A stretch of 36,270 bases of DNA from an uncultured Clostridia bacterium (GTDB lineage Bacteria > Bacillota > Clostridia > Oscillospirales > Ruminococcaceae): positions 1 to 36,270 of the forward strand of contig CANQNY010000009.1 in assembly GCA_947625335.1 (NCBI GenBank), given 5' to 3'. The notes below the pieces were generated by a model. The model was given only the letters and a program-made list of their open reading frames with translations. It made no database searches and had not been told where the DNA came from. Made by a program: the position numbers and the translations under genes. Below are positions 26,043 to 34,421 of this stretch, in pieces. Positions within the stretch are counted from its first letter, which is position 1. Each line of letters begins with the position of its first letter.

Positions 26043-26130
26043 TAAGTTACAGGGTCTGTAAATCTGTACATATTTGAAAATTTTGGCAGATAATCTTGTT
26101 TTGCTAAGACAGGTTCGGGGGTGCGATATA

Positions 26131-28080
26131 TTGAGCAATTTTAAGTGGATGCCGCTTGTGGGAATGAACCTTTCCGCCGCAAATCTCGCGGCTGCCGAAA
26201 AACTGCGGAAATTCGGCTTTGCCGTAAACTGCGGGGAGTTCGGGTCGGAAAAATACACCAAGGCGGGGCTGTGCATTTACGACGTTCTCGCGCAAAAGGA
26301 AAATCCGAATATTCTTGTTGTGACGCAGGCGGGCGAAATGTACAGCTGGTACAAGTCTTTGGTGACGACAATCGGCGCGGATTTCAAGATAGTCAACGGC
26401 TCGGCGAATTCGCTGCTGTTTTTCAACGAATTCGGCGCGAGCATGTATATTATTTCCCAGGACGCGCTTTTCGGCGAGAATGTTCTGAAGAAAAAGGTGT
26501 CTAAGCGGTTTTTGTGGGATCTTATCATTATTGATGAGGAACTTAATACCGATGTTCCCGATTATGCGAAGTACGAAAGCGCGATTATCTGGAACAGCGA
26601 GAAATTGCTTATAAACGCGCCGTTCCCCGCGAAAAACGACGCAGATAAAGAGGCGCTGGCGTCGCTTATAAAATCGGTTCTGGATAAGGGAGAGCAGTCC
26701 GAGAGGGCGAATTCCCTTGATTTTGGCGCGGAGTGTGCAAAACTCGATGAAAATAACCCCGTTATGCGGTATTTCAGCACGCCCGTTTACACCGACGGCG
26801 CGCCGCGGGAAGTCGTTTTCGCGGAGTACGAGTTTGACGGGAAAATTCTGGAAAATCTCCGCAGACGCATAGATCTGAGGTCGGGATTGCCCGCGTACCG
26901 CTTTGGCGGCAATGTGTTTGAGGAATTTGACTGCGATAAATTCGAGAAAGAGAAGAAAATCTACTCGAAGTCGTTTTTCACGCGCTCCGATGTTGAGGAC
27001 TTGCGCGCGTTTGATAAAAAGCTGGATTGCCTGCTGAAGCTCTGCGAGGAGACGCTGGGCGACAGCTCCGGCAGAATGATGATCTACTGCTGCGAAAAAA
27101 GCACTTCGGAGTACCTGCATAAGGCGTTGTCCTGCCTGTACGGCGCGGAGGTGCATTTCGCGAGGGGCGGGCTGTTCAGGAACGAGGATATTACAAGCAT
27201 GCTGACCCCGCAGGACAGCGCGGAACAGCCGAAAATTCTGATAGGTCAGGACGACCTCGGAACAGTCGGCGAGGGTTTTGAGAGTGTAACTTGCGTTGTG
27301 AATTACGAACTGCCGTTGTCGCCGGTGCTGTTGGAGCGCAGAATGACGCGCCACGGCGCAGAAAAAGAGGCACGGAGAAAGTTCGTTATTTTCCGCGATA
27401 AAAACGGGGTGTTCGATTCCTGCGTTTTGGACAAGACGCTGTTTTTGCAGCTTGACAGCGCGTTTTGCGAGGGTCTCCCCGCGAGAAACATTTTGCTCGA
27501 TATAAAGGAGAAAGGGCGTTCGGTAAACGCGCTTGTCTCCGACCTTAAATATCTGCGCGATTTCGCTAAACAGGTTGATAATTGCCTTGATCTTATCAAG
27601 AAAGTAAAGTGCGAGTACGCTGTTCCCGAAACCGAGAAAATTACGTCGGGGAAACAGCTTGCCGAATTCGCACAAGGCGAGCTTGATAAAATTTTCAAGC
27701 TTTTGGGCATTTCGGAGCAATCTTCGGAGAGCGATATAACCAATGCCGTAAACGCTGTCGGAGGGCTTTGCACGGTGAACGGCGGGAAACTGGAAAAGGC
27801 TGCGCGGCGCGAGGAAATGGCGGCGTCGTTCTCGTCGGATACGTTTTCAAACGAGCCGTTTGCAGGGGAGGCTATTCCGGGACTTGCAAGCGCGAAAGCT
27901 GAGATTGACGAGCTGCATAAAGGGGATAATTTCCACCTGCGCATAAAGCAGGAGATAAGCTCTCTTAACGACTGTCTGCAATATCCCGCGCTTTACGGGA
28001 TCTGGAAATACAGGGCTAAGGAACAGGATTCCGACCGCTCTTTTAAGGATTATATAAAAATCTACAACGACGGTTTCTGA
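26131..28080 (+). CDS. Degenerate RapA/SNF2-like helicase-family protein
   Basis: A 649-residue protein. The start is set at TTG 26131, 7 nt after GGGGGTG; an upstream TTG at 26074 has no ribosome site. The N-lobe has CGEFGSEKYTKAGLCIYDVL at the place of SNF2 motif I (GLGKT there), so the lysine is kept but the glycines are altered; LVVTQAGEMYSWYKSL matches motif Ia; LIIIDEEL is motif II. The C-lobe segment GEGFESVTCVVNYELPLSP followed by LLERRMTRHG matches motifs V-VI of RapA/HepA-type proteins, with the second half of QRxGRxxR changed. The C-terminal 150 residues are helical and unassigned. DNA or RNA remodelling ability is uncertain. It forms a transcription unit with the GHKL ATPase gene 80 nt downstream. 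Confidence 0.65.
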   Translation: MSNFKWMPLVGMNLSAANLAAAEKLRKFGFAVNCGEFGSEKYTKAGLCIYDVLAQKENPNILVVTQAGEMYSWYKSLVTTIGADFKIVNGSANSLLFFNEFGASMYIISQDALFGENVLKKKVSKRFLWDLIIIDEELNTDVPDYAKYESAIIWNSEKLLINAPFPAKNDADKEALASLIKSVLDKGEQSERANSLDFGAECAKLDENNPVMRYFSTPVYTDGAPREVVFAEYEFDGKILENLRRRIDLRSGLPAYRFGGNVFEEFDCDKFEKEKKIYSKSFFTRSDVEDLRAFDKKLDCLLKLCEETLGDSSGRMMIYCCEKSTSEYLHKALSCLYGAEVHFARGGLFRNEDITSMLTPQDSAEQPKILIGQDDLGTVGEGFESVTCVVNYELPLSPVLLERRMTRHGAEKEARRKFVIFRDKNGVFDSCVLDKTLFLQLDSAFCEGLPARNILLDIKEKGRSVNALVSDLKYLRDFAKQVDNCLDLIKKVKCEYAVPETEKITSGKQLAEFAQGELDKIFKLLGISEQSSESDITNAVNAVGGLCTVNGGKLEKAARREEMAASFSSDTFSNEPFAGEAIPGLASAKAEIDELHKGDNFHLRIKQEISSLNDCLQYPALYGIWKYRAKEQDSDRSFKDYIKIYNDGF

Positions 28081-28104
28081 TAAAGTAAAACATGTAAAAG
28101 CGTC

Positions 28105-28116
28105 CGCCGCGCGGCG
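28105..28116. repeat. Perfect 12-bp GC palindrome
   Basis: CGCCGCGCGGCG between the helicase-like gene and the ATPase gene. It could be a small RNA hairpin or a binding site; no T-run follows, so it is not a terminator. Confidence 0.35.
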
Positions 28117-28160
28117 CGTGCCGATAAAAGATAACAGCGCGGAGAAATGGGGCAAAGCTA

Positions 28161-31100
28161 ATGAGCGGAAGCTACGAGACGGTTGAGAGACTTCTGGGCG
28201 ACTTTTTTGAGCGTAACACCGCGGGCGATAAAGAGGGTATGAAGTCGGTCGTCGAGGATATTCAGAGAAAGCTGGATTCCGGCGAGATTGACAGTACGCC
28301 GTTTAAGGATTACTTCAACAATATGTACGCCGGCAGAGGCGCTATCAATATGGCGGGCATCGCGAAGGACTATCCGAGGGAGTCCATTATTCGCGAGCTG
28401 CTGCAGAACGTGTTCGGGTGCGATTATGATACGCCCGATATCAAGGTTATGATTGAGTTCCTTGACGAGGGGCAGGTAAAGCTTACCTATAATGAAACGG
28501 GGTTTCGCCTGGAGCAGGTGTTCTACTATCTCTCGGTCGGCAGAAACGACGGCGATAAAAAGCGCGAGGGGCGGTTCGGTCTCGGCGCGAAGAGCGTTTT
28601 TGCGAATGTCGACTGGTTTAAAATGCGGTCGAATAACTATTCTCTCCGCGTTGTAAACGATGAGGGCACGCTTAAGGTTCGCGAACTTCAGCTTACGGGC
28701 GAGCATTTCAATCATACCGAGATAGTTTTCGCGCTGCCCGAAAACGAGCAGGCTGCATTGCACGAAAACCTCACTACGCTTACCTCTAAAAAGGGTATGT
28801 ATATCAATATGGTGGATCTGTGCTTTGCGTTTGTGAGGAAAAAGACGCTTACGGCGGCTGATGAAAACGAGTGCCATGAGAGGACGATAAATCTTGCGGT
28901 GCTGAATTTCGGAAACCGCGAGGTTGTTTACCGTATACAGCAGTACCGCAAGGACGAACACGATATTCCGAAAGTCCGTTTTTCCGAGAACGGAAAGAGC
29001 GTGGCGGACTTTATTAACGCGGAGTACGACGGGTTCACCTACCTTATTCCGTATGCTATTTCCGGTGCAAAGAGGGACGCCGCGAAAGTGCTGATGTCGA
29101 AGTACAATTACTTTTCGACGTTCGAGCTTACGGGTTTTGTCCGCGCAAATTCGCAGGAGTTTGTCGATGAACAGCTTTCGGCATTCTTTGTGTCTGTGCC
29201 GAATAAGTTTATTACAAACAACCGTTCGGGTATAAAGTACGATTCGCTGGAGGAGTGTTCCGCGAAGATTGAGCAGGGCATTATGGCGGTGGCGGAGGAT
29301 TACCGCAAGATGTTCGTGCTGGAGCTGACTCCAAGGCAGGATAACCCCGAACTTTATCATCTGCGTCCCAAACAGTACGTTTTCGAGTTCTTTTACAATT
29401 ACATCAACACAAGCGGCATTGCGAAAGGCTTGCGCGAGAAGTTCGGAAACAGCGTTTCCGTGCAGTTCCCGCATTCGGAAAATCCCGTTGTGTTCAGGGA
29501 ACTTCGGAACAACGGTTTCTTCTCCGAGCGCGATGTCAATAAGGAAGAGCATGACGACGGGAGCGCGAAAAAGGCTCTCTACGAAGATATTGACCAGATG
29601 AATTCGTGGTACGGCAAGGACGATAATCACGTTCTGGTTGCACGGTATAACTGGCTTGTGGCGGGGACGGACGAGCGCGGAGAGGAGTTTCTGTATTCGT
29701 TCTTTATCGACGGAAACCGCTATAATATGGAGTCCGACGGCAAGAAGATAAAGGATTACGAGCTTGCGGCGTACTTCAAGAGCATTATCTCGCTTAAACT
29801 CAACGAGTGCATTGTAAACGGCTCGGTTGCCGATGAAAACGCGCTTGCGGACGCTTTCGCGGTTATTGACGAGATGTTCGGCGAGAATTACCGCATCTCT
29901 ATGAAGTATTTCCAGTTTGTGATAAATTCTGGAACGTCGAATATACAGTTTGAGATCTCGAAAATCAATATCGGAAATCTCAAAAAGGCGTATGATACGC
30001 TGGCGGCGCACGAAATGCGCTTTGAGAACCACCAGATATTCAATCAGGTGGTAACGCTTATGGTGAACTCTTTCACCAACGGCAAGGACACCATTCAGTT
30101 CCTGAAAGAGATAAAGAGCCAGGGCGGCGATGTGACGCTTGCGCTCGATATAAACAAGCGTTATCGTTTCTCGGTTTACGGAAAGCAGTTTATGATCCCG
30201 CCGAACATCACGAATGCGGAGCTGTTGGACATTGTAAGCGATGTTTACGCGCTTATCGAAAGCGGTCTGTTTAATAACCGCGTGTTCGATTTCCTGCATT
30301 CTCCGGGGCGGTTCAATTTTGATACGCAGGATATAATTTCGGTTTTGCCGACTGCGGGAAATGCCGACGCTATCGAGCAGACGCTCACGAAAATCTACGT
30401 CTGCGATCTCGGACTTGATAAAATCGCGCTGCTTAACGGCGATGACAAGCTGATGAAGATAGTGGATCTTACCGCGCCCATTTCCGCGGAGGATATGGCG
30501 AAGACCGCAAAGCTTGTTATTCTCCGTGACGGCATGACAAAGCCGCAGTACGCGGGGTTTGTTGAGTTTATACTCACGGGGCAGAACAAGAATTTGCTGC
30601 GCGGGCTGTATTCCGGCACGGAAGAACCGAATATCGTGCTCCTCGATCAGCTGCCGTATTACTACAAGCCTGTTCCGACAATCACACGTCGTGAGTTTGA
30701 CTACCTCAGAAGTGAAGTGAGAAGAATTTCCCTTTACGAGAAGTCCTCTCCGAAGATTTACAGGAACTATTTCGCGCGGGATATAAACGCAAAGCTGTTC
30801 GGCTACGGCGGGGTTTGCCCGTGCTGCGGATATGAAAAGGGCGTTTTAAACAGCTTTGTTGTGAAGAATTTCACGATAGGGCTTATGAACGGCGAAAAGG
30901 AGCAAAAATTCCGCTTTGCGCTGTACCTTTGCCATAACGATGCGGACGCCGCGGCAGGTTGGGTTATCGACGACGTAAGTATCGGCGGTATGACGCCGTT
31001 CCTGTGGTTAGAGGAGATTGCTCAGATAGACAATATTCCTCCCGAGTTTTTGTATTGCAGAATTAAGTATCACAGACAGATAATCTATGATATATGCGAA

Positions 31101-31433
31101 CCCGACGCCGGCGGCTCGAATTCTGTTGAGGAAGTGCTTGACGGACCGCACGAGGTGCTGGATATAATTCTAAGCCCGATGATGGCGGCAAAGTGGTACG
31201 AAGACAGTCTGAGAGGCGTTGTGCGCGAGGCGGAAACTCACGAAGAACCCGCCGAGGAAACGCCAAAGCAAGCGGCTCCCGAAAAGCCTGCCGCGGCGGC
31301 TGCTCCTAAGGAGAAACCCAAGCTTACACCGCGTTATCCTGCGCCCGAGGGCGTAACACCGCGCCGTCCCTCCACCTCTCCTATGGTTGAAGAAAAGGGG
31401 AACAGCGGTATCGGCAACATCGAAATGTTCTGA
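28161..31433 (+). CDS. Large sacsin-like GHKL (Hsp90-type) ATPase
   Basis: A 1090-residue protein. The N-terminal 150 residues carry a Bergerat-fold ATP site: N-box ESIIRELLQNVFG (74-86), a G1 region TYNETGF (109-115) where the usual Asp-Asn-Gly is changed, and a well-kept G2 box EGRFGLGAKSVF (136-147), close to the GxFGxGxKSVF form of sacsin/Hsp90-like proteins. The long middle is mixed alpha/beta with no recognised catalytic motif. Near residue 885 a CPCCG knuckle, with a further Cys/His pair about 45 residues later (LYLCHND), may bind zinc. Residues about 1020-1090 form a Pro/Ala/Glu-rich disordered tail. The ribosome site is modest (GGGG, 8 nt before ATG). With the helicase-like partner it resembles two-gene defence or remodelling modules, but I know no named system with exactly this pair. 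Confidence 0.65.
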   Translation: MSGSYETVERLLGDFFERNTAGDKEGMKSVVEDIQRKLDSGEIDSTPFKDYFNNMYAGRGAINMAGIAKDYPRESIIRELLQNVFGCDYDTPDIKVMIEFLDEGQVKLTYNETGFRLEQVFYYLSVGRNDGDKKREGRFGLGAKSVFANVDWFKMRSNNYSLRVVNDEGTLKVRELQLTGEHFNHTEIVFALPENEQAALHENLTTLTSKKGMYINMVDLCFAFVRKKTLTAADENECHERTINLAVLNFGNREVVYRIQQYRKDEHDIPKVRFSENGKSVADFINAEYDGFTYLIPYAISGAKRDAAKVLMSKYNYFSTFELTGFVRANSQEFVDEQLSAFFVSVPNKFITNNRSGIKYDSLEECSAKIEQGIMAVAEDYRKMFVLELTPRQDNPELYHLRPKQYVFEFFYNYINTSGIAKGLREKFGNSVSVQFPHSENPVVFRELRNNGFFSERDVNKEEHDDGSAKKALYEDIDQMNSWYGKDDNHVLVARYNWLVAGTDERGEEFLYSFFIDGNRYNMESDGKKIKDYELAAYFKSIISLKLNECIVNGSVADENALADAFAVIDEMFGENYRISMKYFQFVINSGTSNIQFEISKINIGNLKKAYDTLAAHEMRFENHQIFNQVVTLMVNSFTNGKDTIQFLKEIKSQGGDVTLALDINKRYRFSVYGKQFMIPPNITNAELLDIVSDVYALIESGLFNNRVFDFLHSPGRFNFDTQDIISVLPTAGNADAIEQTLTKIYVCDLGLDKIALLNGDDKLMKIVDLTAPISAEDMAKTAKLVILRDGMTKPQYAGFVEFILTGQNKNLLRGLYSGTEEPNIVLLDQLPYYYKPVPTITRREFDYLRSEVRRISLYEKSSPKIYRNYFARDINAKLFGYGGVCPCCGYEKGVLNSFVVKNFTIGLMNGEKEQKFRFALYLCHNDADAAAGWVIDDVSIGGMTPFLWLEEIAQIDNIPPEFLYCRIKYHRQIIYDICEPDAGGSNSVEEVLDGPHEVLDIILSPMMAAKWYEDSLRGVVREAETHEEPAEETPKQAAPEKPAAAAAPKEKPKLTPRYPAPEGVTPRRPSTSPMVEEKGNSGIGNIEMF

Positions 31434-31473
31434 TAAAACGTCGTTTAAGCTATTTTAGCAAAGTAAAAAACCG

Positions 31474-31517
31474 GCGCAATTTCAACCGCCTTTTTCGACA
31501 GAAAGGGCGGTTTGCGC
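31474..31517 (+). promoter_or_regulatory. Two-part hairpin in the rnf leader
   Basis: AACCGCC (31484-31490) pairs with GGCGGTT (31506-31512), and the outer GCGCA (31474-31478) with TGCGC (31513-31517); five bases bulge on the left arm. It lies 31 nt before rnfC and 41 nt after the ATPase gene. The T-run after it is weak, so it may be a poor terminator of the upstream unit or a leader element of rnf. No clear promoter for rnf is visible in the 114-nt gap. Confidence 0.45.
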
Positions 31518-31547
31518 TGTAAAGTTCTTTTGAAAGGAATGATATAT

Positions 31548-32852
31548 TTGGGTAAGCTACATTCCGTTCGATTGCCGCATTTCAGCGGTTCGGCGGAGCA
31601 GTCAACCAGGAAGATACCCGCTCCCGAAGAGGTTGCGGTGAGTATGCTGCAGCATATCGGCGCGCCGTGCGAGCCGTGCGTGGCGGTTGGCGACAAGGTG
31701 AAGATCGGTCAGAAAATCGGCGATTCCGAGGCGTTTATGTCAACGCCCGTTCACGCGTCGGTAAGCGGCGTTGTGAAAGAGATCAAAGATGTTATGAACG
31801 TTGGCGGAAGGCTGGTCAAGACGGTCGTTATCACCAACGATAACAAAAACGATATGTACGAGGGGATAAAGCCCCCGAAAGCCGATACGCGCGAGGAGTT
31901 TATAAAGGCTGTCCGCGAGAGCGGGGCGGTGGGTCTCGGCGGCGCGGGTTTTCCGACGCATGTAAAGCTCGGTTTTGATAAGAGCAAGGTGACGATAGAT
32001 TACCTCCTGCTTAACGGCGCGGAGTGCGAGCCGTATATTACCAGCGACTACAGGGAGCTTATGGAGAATGCGGACAATGTCTTGGCGGGGATAGATCTGA
32101 TTATGACGAAACTCGAAATCCCCAACGCCATTATCGGCATTGAGGCGGATAAGCCGCAGGCGATAGACAAGCTGACGAAATTGTGCGTAAGATACCCAAA
32201 TATTAAGGTGCAAAAGCTGCCGTCGGCATACCCGCAGGGCGCAGAAAAGGTGCTTGTGCATACGCTGACCGGACGAATTGTCGGAGAGGGCAAACTGCCG
32301 TCCGACGTGGGGTGTATGGTAATGAACGTTTCGACGACGGGATTTATTTACAATTACATAAAAACAGGCGTTCCGCTGGTTCAGAGAAGAATTACCATTG
32401 ACGGAAATATCGTAAATTCCCCCGCGAATTTCTTCGTGCCCGTGGGGACGCTGCTCCACAGCATCGTGGGCTTTGCTGACGTTCGCCGTCAGCCCGACAG
32501 AATAGTGCTCGGCGGTCCTATGATGGGCGCGTGCGCGTTCGACCCGGACACTCCGCTTGGCAAGACGAATAATGCCGTGCTGCTGTTCGGGGACACTCCC
32601 GTGCGTAAAACGACCGCTTGCATTCGCTGCGGCAGGTGTGTTCGGGCGTGCGCTGTGAATTTGCAGCCTACCGAGCTTGAAAGCGCGTATGACGCGCGCG
32701 ACGCACAGGCTCTTGACAGACTGAAGGTCAATCTTTGCATGAACTGCGGAGCGTGCAGCTTTGTTTGTCCCGCAAAGCGTCCGCTTGCCGAGAAAAATCA
32801 GCTGGCAAAGGACTTCCTGCGCCAGACTAAGATGAAACAACAGGGAAAGTGA
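31548..32852 (+). CDS. rnfC: Rnf complex subunit RnfC (ferredoxin:NAD+ oxidoreductase)
   Basis: Peripheral cytoplasmic subunit that binds NADH and FMN and passes electrons through Fe-S clusters. The 434-residue protein starts at TTG 31548, 9 nt after AAAGGA; an in-frame ATG at 31539 abuts that site and is less likely. The N-terminus has the RnfC barrel pattern (LHSVRLPHFSGS, VAVGDKVKIGQKIG, PVHASVSGVVKEI). GLGGAGFPTHVKL near residue 126 is the flavin/NAD site motif. Two ferredoxin-type [4Fe-4S] motifs lie near the C-terminus: CIRCGRCVRAC (about 358) and CMNCGACSFVCP (about 397). First gene of rnfCDGEAB. Confidence 0.95.
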   Translation: MGKLHSVRLPHFSGSAEQSTRKIPAPEEVAVSMLQHIGAPCEPCVAVGDKVKIGQKIGDSEAFMSTPVHASVSGVVKEIKDVMNVGGRLVKTVVITNDNKNDMYEGIKPPKADTREEFIKAVRESGAVGLGGAGFPTHVKLGFDKSKVTIDYLLLNGAECEPYITSDYRELMENADNVLAGIDLIMTKLEIPNAIIGIEADKPQAIDKLTKLCVRYPNIKVQKLPSAYPQGAEKVLVHTLTGRIVGEGKLPSDVGCMVMNVSTTGFIYNYIKTGVPLVQRRITIDGNIVNSPANFFVPVGTLLHSIVGFADVRRQPDRIVLGGPMMGACAFDPDTPLGKTNNAVLLFGDTPVRKTTACIRCGRCVRACAVNLQPTELESAYDARDAQALDRLKVNLCMNCGACSFVCPAKRPLAEKNQLAKDFLRQTKMKQQGK

Positions 32853-32866
32853 GGTGAGCGGGAACT

Positions 32867-33826
32867 ATGAATAAATTGTTTGTTGAGGCGTCTCCTCACA
32901 TAAGGAGCGCGTGGACGACGCAAAAAGTAATGCTTGCGGTAATCATCGCGCTTTGCCCCGCTCTGGTTGCGGCGACGGTCATTTTCGGGCTGAAAGCGCT
33001 GCTGCTCACGGTCATCTGCTGCGCGGCGTGCGTGCTGTTTGAGTTTTTGTTCGACAAGATAACCAAGCGCGACAACACGGTGTCCGATCTTTCGGCGGTG
33101 GTTACGGGTATGCTTTTGGCGTTCAATCTGCCCGTGGATTTGCCGATATATATGGCGGTTATCGGCTGCTTTATCGCGATAGTTATTGTAAAATGCCTGT
33201 TCGGCGGCATCGGACAGAATTTCGCAAACCCCGCTATCACGGCGAGAATTGCGCTTATGCTGTCGTTTACGGCGGCAATGACCAAGTGGACCGCACCTTT
33301 CTCGTGGAAAGAGGGCGTTGACGCGACGGTGTCTGCGACTCCCTTAGCCGCTCCCGCGGAAGAACTTCCGAGCTTTCTCGATATGTTCCTCGGAAACCGC
33401 GCAGGCTGCCTCGGCGAGACCTGCATTGCGGCGCTGCTGCTCGGCGGGCTGTTCCTCATCTGCATAGGCGTGGTTCACCCTGTAACTCCCGTGTGCTTTA
33501 TCGGCACGGTGGCTGTGCTGTCGTTCTTCTACGGCGGCTGCGATCTGAATTTTATGCTTTATCAGCTCCTTTCGGGCGGTCTTATCCTCGGCGCGCTGTT
33601 TATGGCAACCGACTATTCCACCACGCCCTTAAGCACTAAAGGCAAGCTTATTTTCGGCATAGGCTGCGGACTTATAACGTTCGCTATTCGGCAGTTTGCG
33701 ACAATGCCGGAGGGCGTTTCGTTCTCGATACTCGTTATGAACTGCTTAACTCCGCTTATCGACAGGTTCACCGCTCCCAAGGCTCTGGGCGCTGTAAAGC
33801 CCGCAAAGACAAAGGAGGGAAAATAA
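32867..33826 (+). CDS. rnfD: Rnf complex membrane subunit RnfD
   Basis: Integral membrane subunit with a covalently bound FMN. The 319-residue protein has many hydrophobic helices (first near residues 23-58). The flavinylation motif is VSATPLA with Thr158 as the expected attachment residue. ISGxxANPAI-like GIGQNFANPAITARIALM near 116 is a family signature. The start ATG follows GAGGTGAG; the stop is directly before rnfG's start. Confidence 0.95.
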   Translation: MNKLFVEASPHIRSAWTTQKVMLAVIIALCPALVAATVIFGLKALLLTVICCAACVLFEFLFDKITKRDNTVSDLSAVVTGMLLAFNLPVDLPIYMAVIGCFIAIVIVKCLFGGIGQNFANPAITARIALMLSFTAAMTKWTAPFSWKEGVDATVSATPLAAPAEELPSFLDMFLGNRAGCLGETCIAALLLGGLFLICIGVVHPVTPVCFIGTVAVLSFFYGGCDLNFMLYQLLSGGLILGALFMATDYSTTPLSTKGKLIFGIGCGLITFAIRQFATMPEGVSFSILVMNCLTPLIDRFTAPKALGAVKPAKTKEGK

Positions 33827-33827
33827 T

Positions 33828-34421
33828 ATGGCAAAAGCAAAACCGATTATAGTTTTGGCTCTTATCGCCGCAATAATTTCCTGCCTTGTCATTGTGGTTT
33901 ATCAGGCAACTTATGTCGACACCTCAAATGTTGTTACCGACAAGCAGGCTGAGGCTCTGACGGCTATTTACGGCGGCACAAAGGACGATTTCTCGGTTGT
34001 TCCCGCAGAAAAATGGCAGGAGCTTTTCGCAAATTCGGGAACTGCGGAACTTGCGAATGTAACAAAGGTATTTTCCAAAAACGACGGTTCGATAGCTTTC
34101 GAGTCGGTAGTTAAAGGTTATAAAAAAGGCTACGACATAATGGTCGGAGTAAAGGAAAGCAAGGTTGCGGGCGTGGCTGTCGTGTCCGTCGGCGAGGAAA
34201 CTCCGGGTTTGGGCACAAAGACCAACGATCCCGCGTTCCTTGATTTGTTTAAGGGAAAGTCGGGGACAGTCGAGATTGTCAAAAACAAGTCCAACCCCGC
34301 GGACAACGAGGTAAACGGCGTGACTTCGGCGACATACTCCTCAAGGGGCGTTGCGCTTGCCGTAAACACCGCGCTTTTGGCTTACGATTTTTGGACAACG
34401 AACGGAGGTGAGGCAGCGTGA
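33828..34421 (+). CDS. rnfG: Rnf complex subunit RnfG (FMN-binding)
   Basis: A 197-residue protein with one N-terminal membrane anchor (PIIVLALIAAIISCLVIVVY, residues 5-24) and an outside FMN-binding domain. The flavinylation motif is TSATYSS, with Thr169 as the attachment residue. VVSVGEETPGLGTK near residue 120 is a typical RnfG/NqrC segment. The ribosome site AAAGGAGG lies about 10 nt before ATG. It carries electrons between RnfD/E/A membrane parts and other flavins. Its stop overlaps the rnfE start (GTGA). Confidence 0.95.
   Translation: MAKAKPIIVLALIAAIISCLVIVVYQATYVDTSNVVTDKQAEALTAIYGGTKDDFSVVPAEKWQELFANSGTAELANVTKVFSKNDGSIAFESVVKGYKKGYDIMVGVKESKVAGVAVVSVGEETPGLGTKTNDPAFLDLFKGKSGTVEIVKNKSNPADNEVNGVTSATYSSRGVALAVNTALLAYDFWTTNGGEAA

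Larger units (their letters stand above)
25722..26130. other. AT-rich divergent intergenic region
   Basis: The only gene-free stretch above 300 nt. It holds the HD-fabV promoter at one end, the promoter of the helicase-like gene at the other, and an imperfect dyad next to the latter. The middle (about 25800-25970) is AT-rich; I see no small ORF with a ribosome site, no riboswitch fold and no RNA gene in it. Confidence 0.75.

Noticed and set aside
26104-27720. A 538-codon open frame on the - strand
   Set aside because: Antisense shadow of the helicase-like gene; low-complexity, basic composition and no recognisable motif.
28158-30299. A 713-codon open frame on the - strand
   Set aside because: It is exactly antisense to the GHKL ATPase gene, has no ribosome site or family resemblance, and arises from codon bias of the sense gene.
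31740-32840. A 366-codon open frame on the - strand
   Set aside because: Antisense shadow of rnfC, whose Fe-S motifs leave no doubt about the coding strand.
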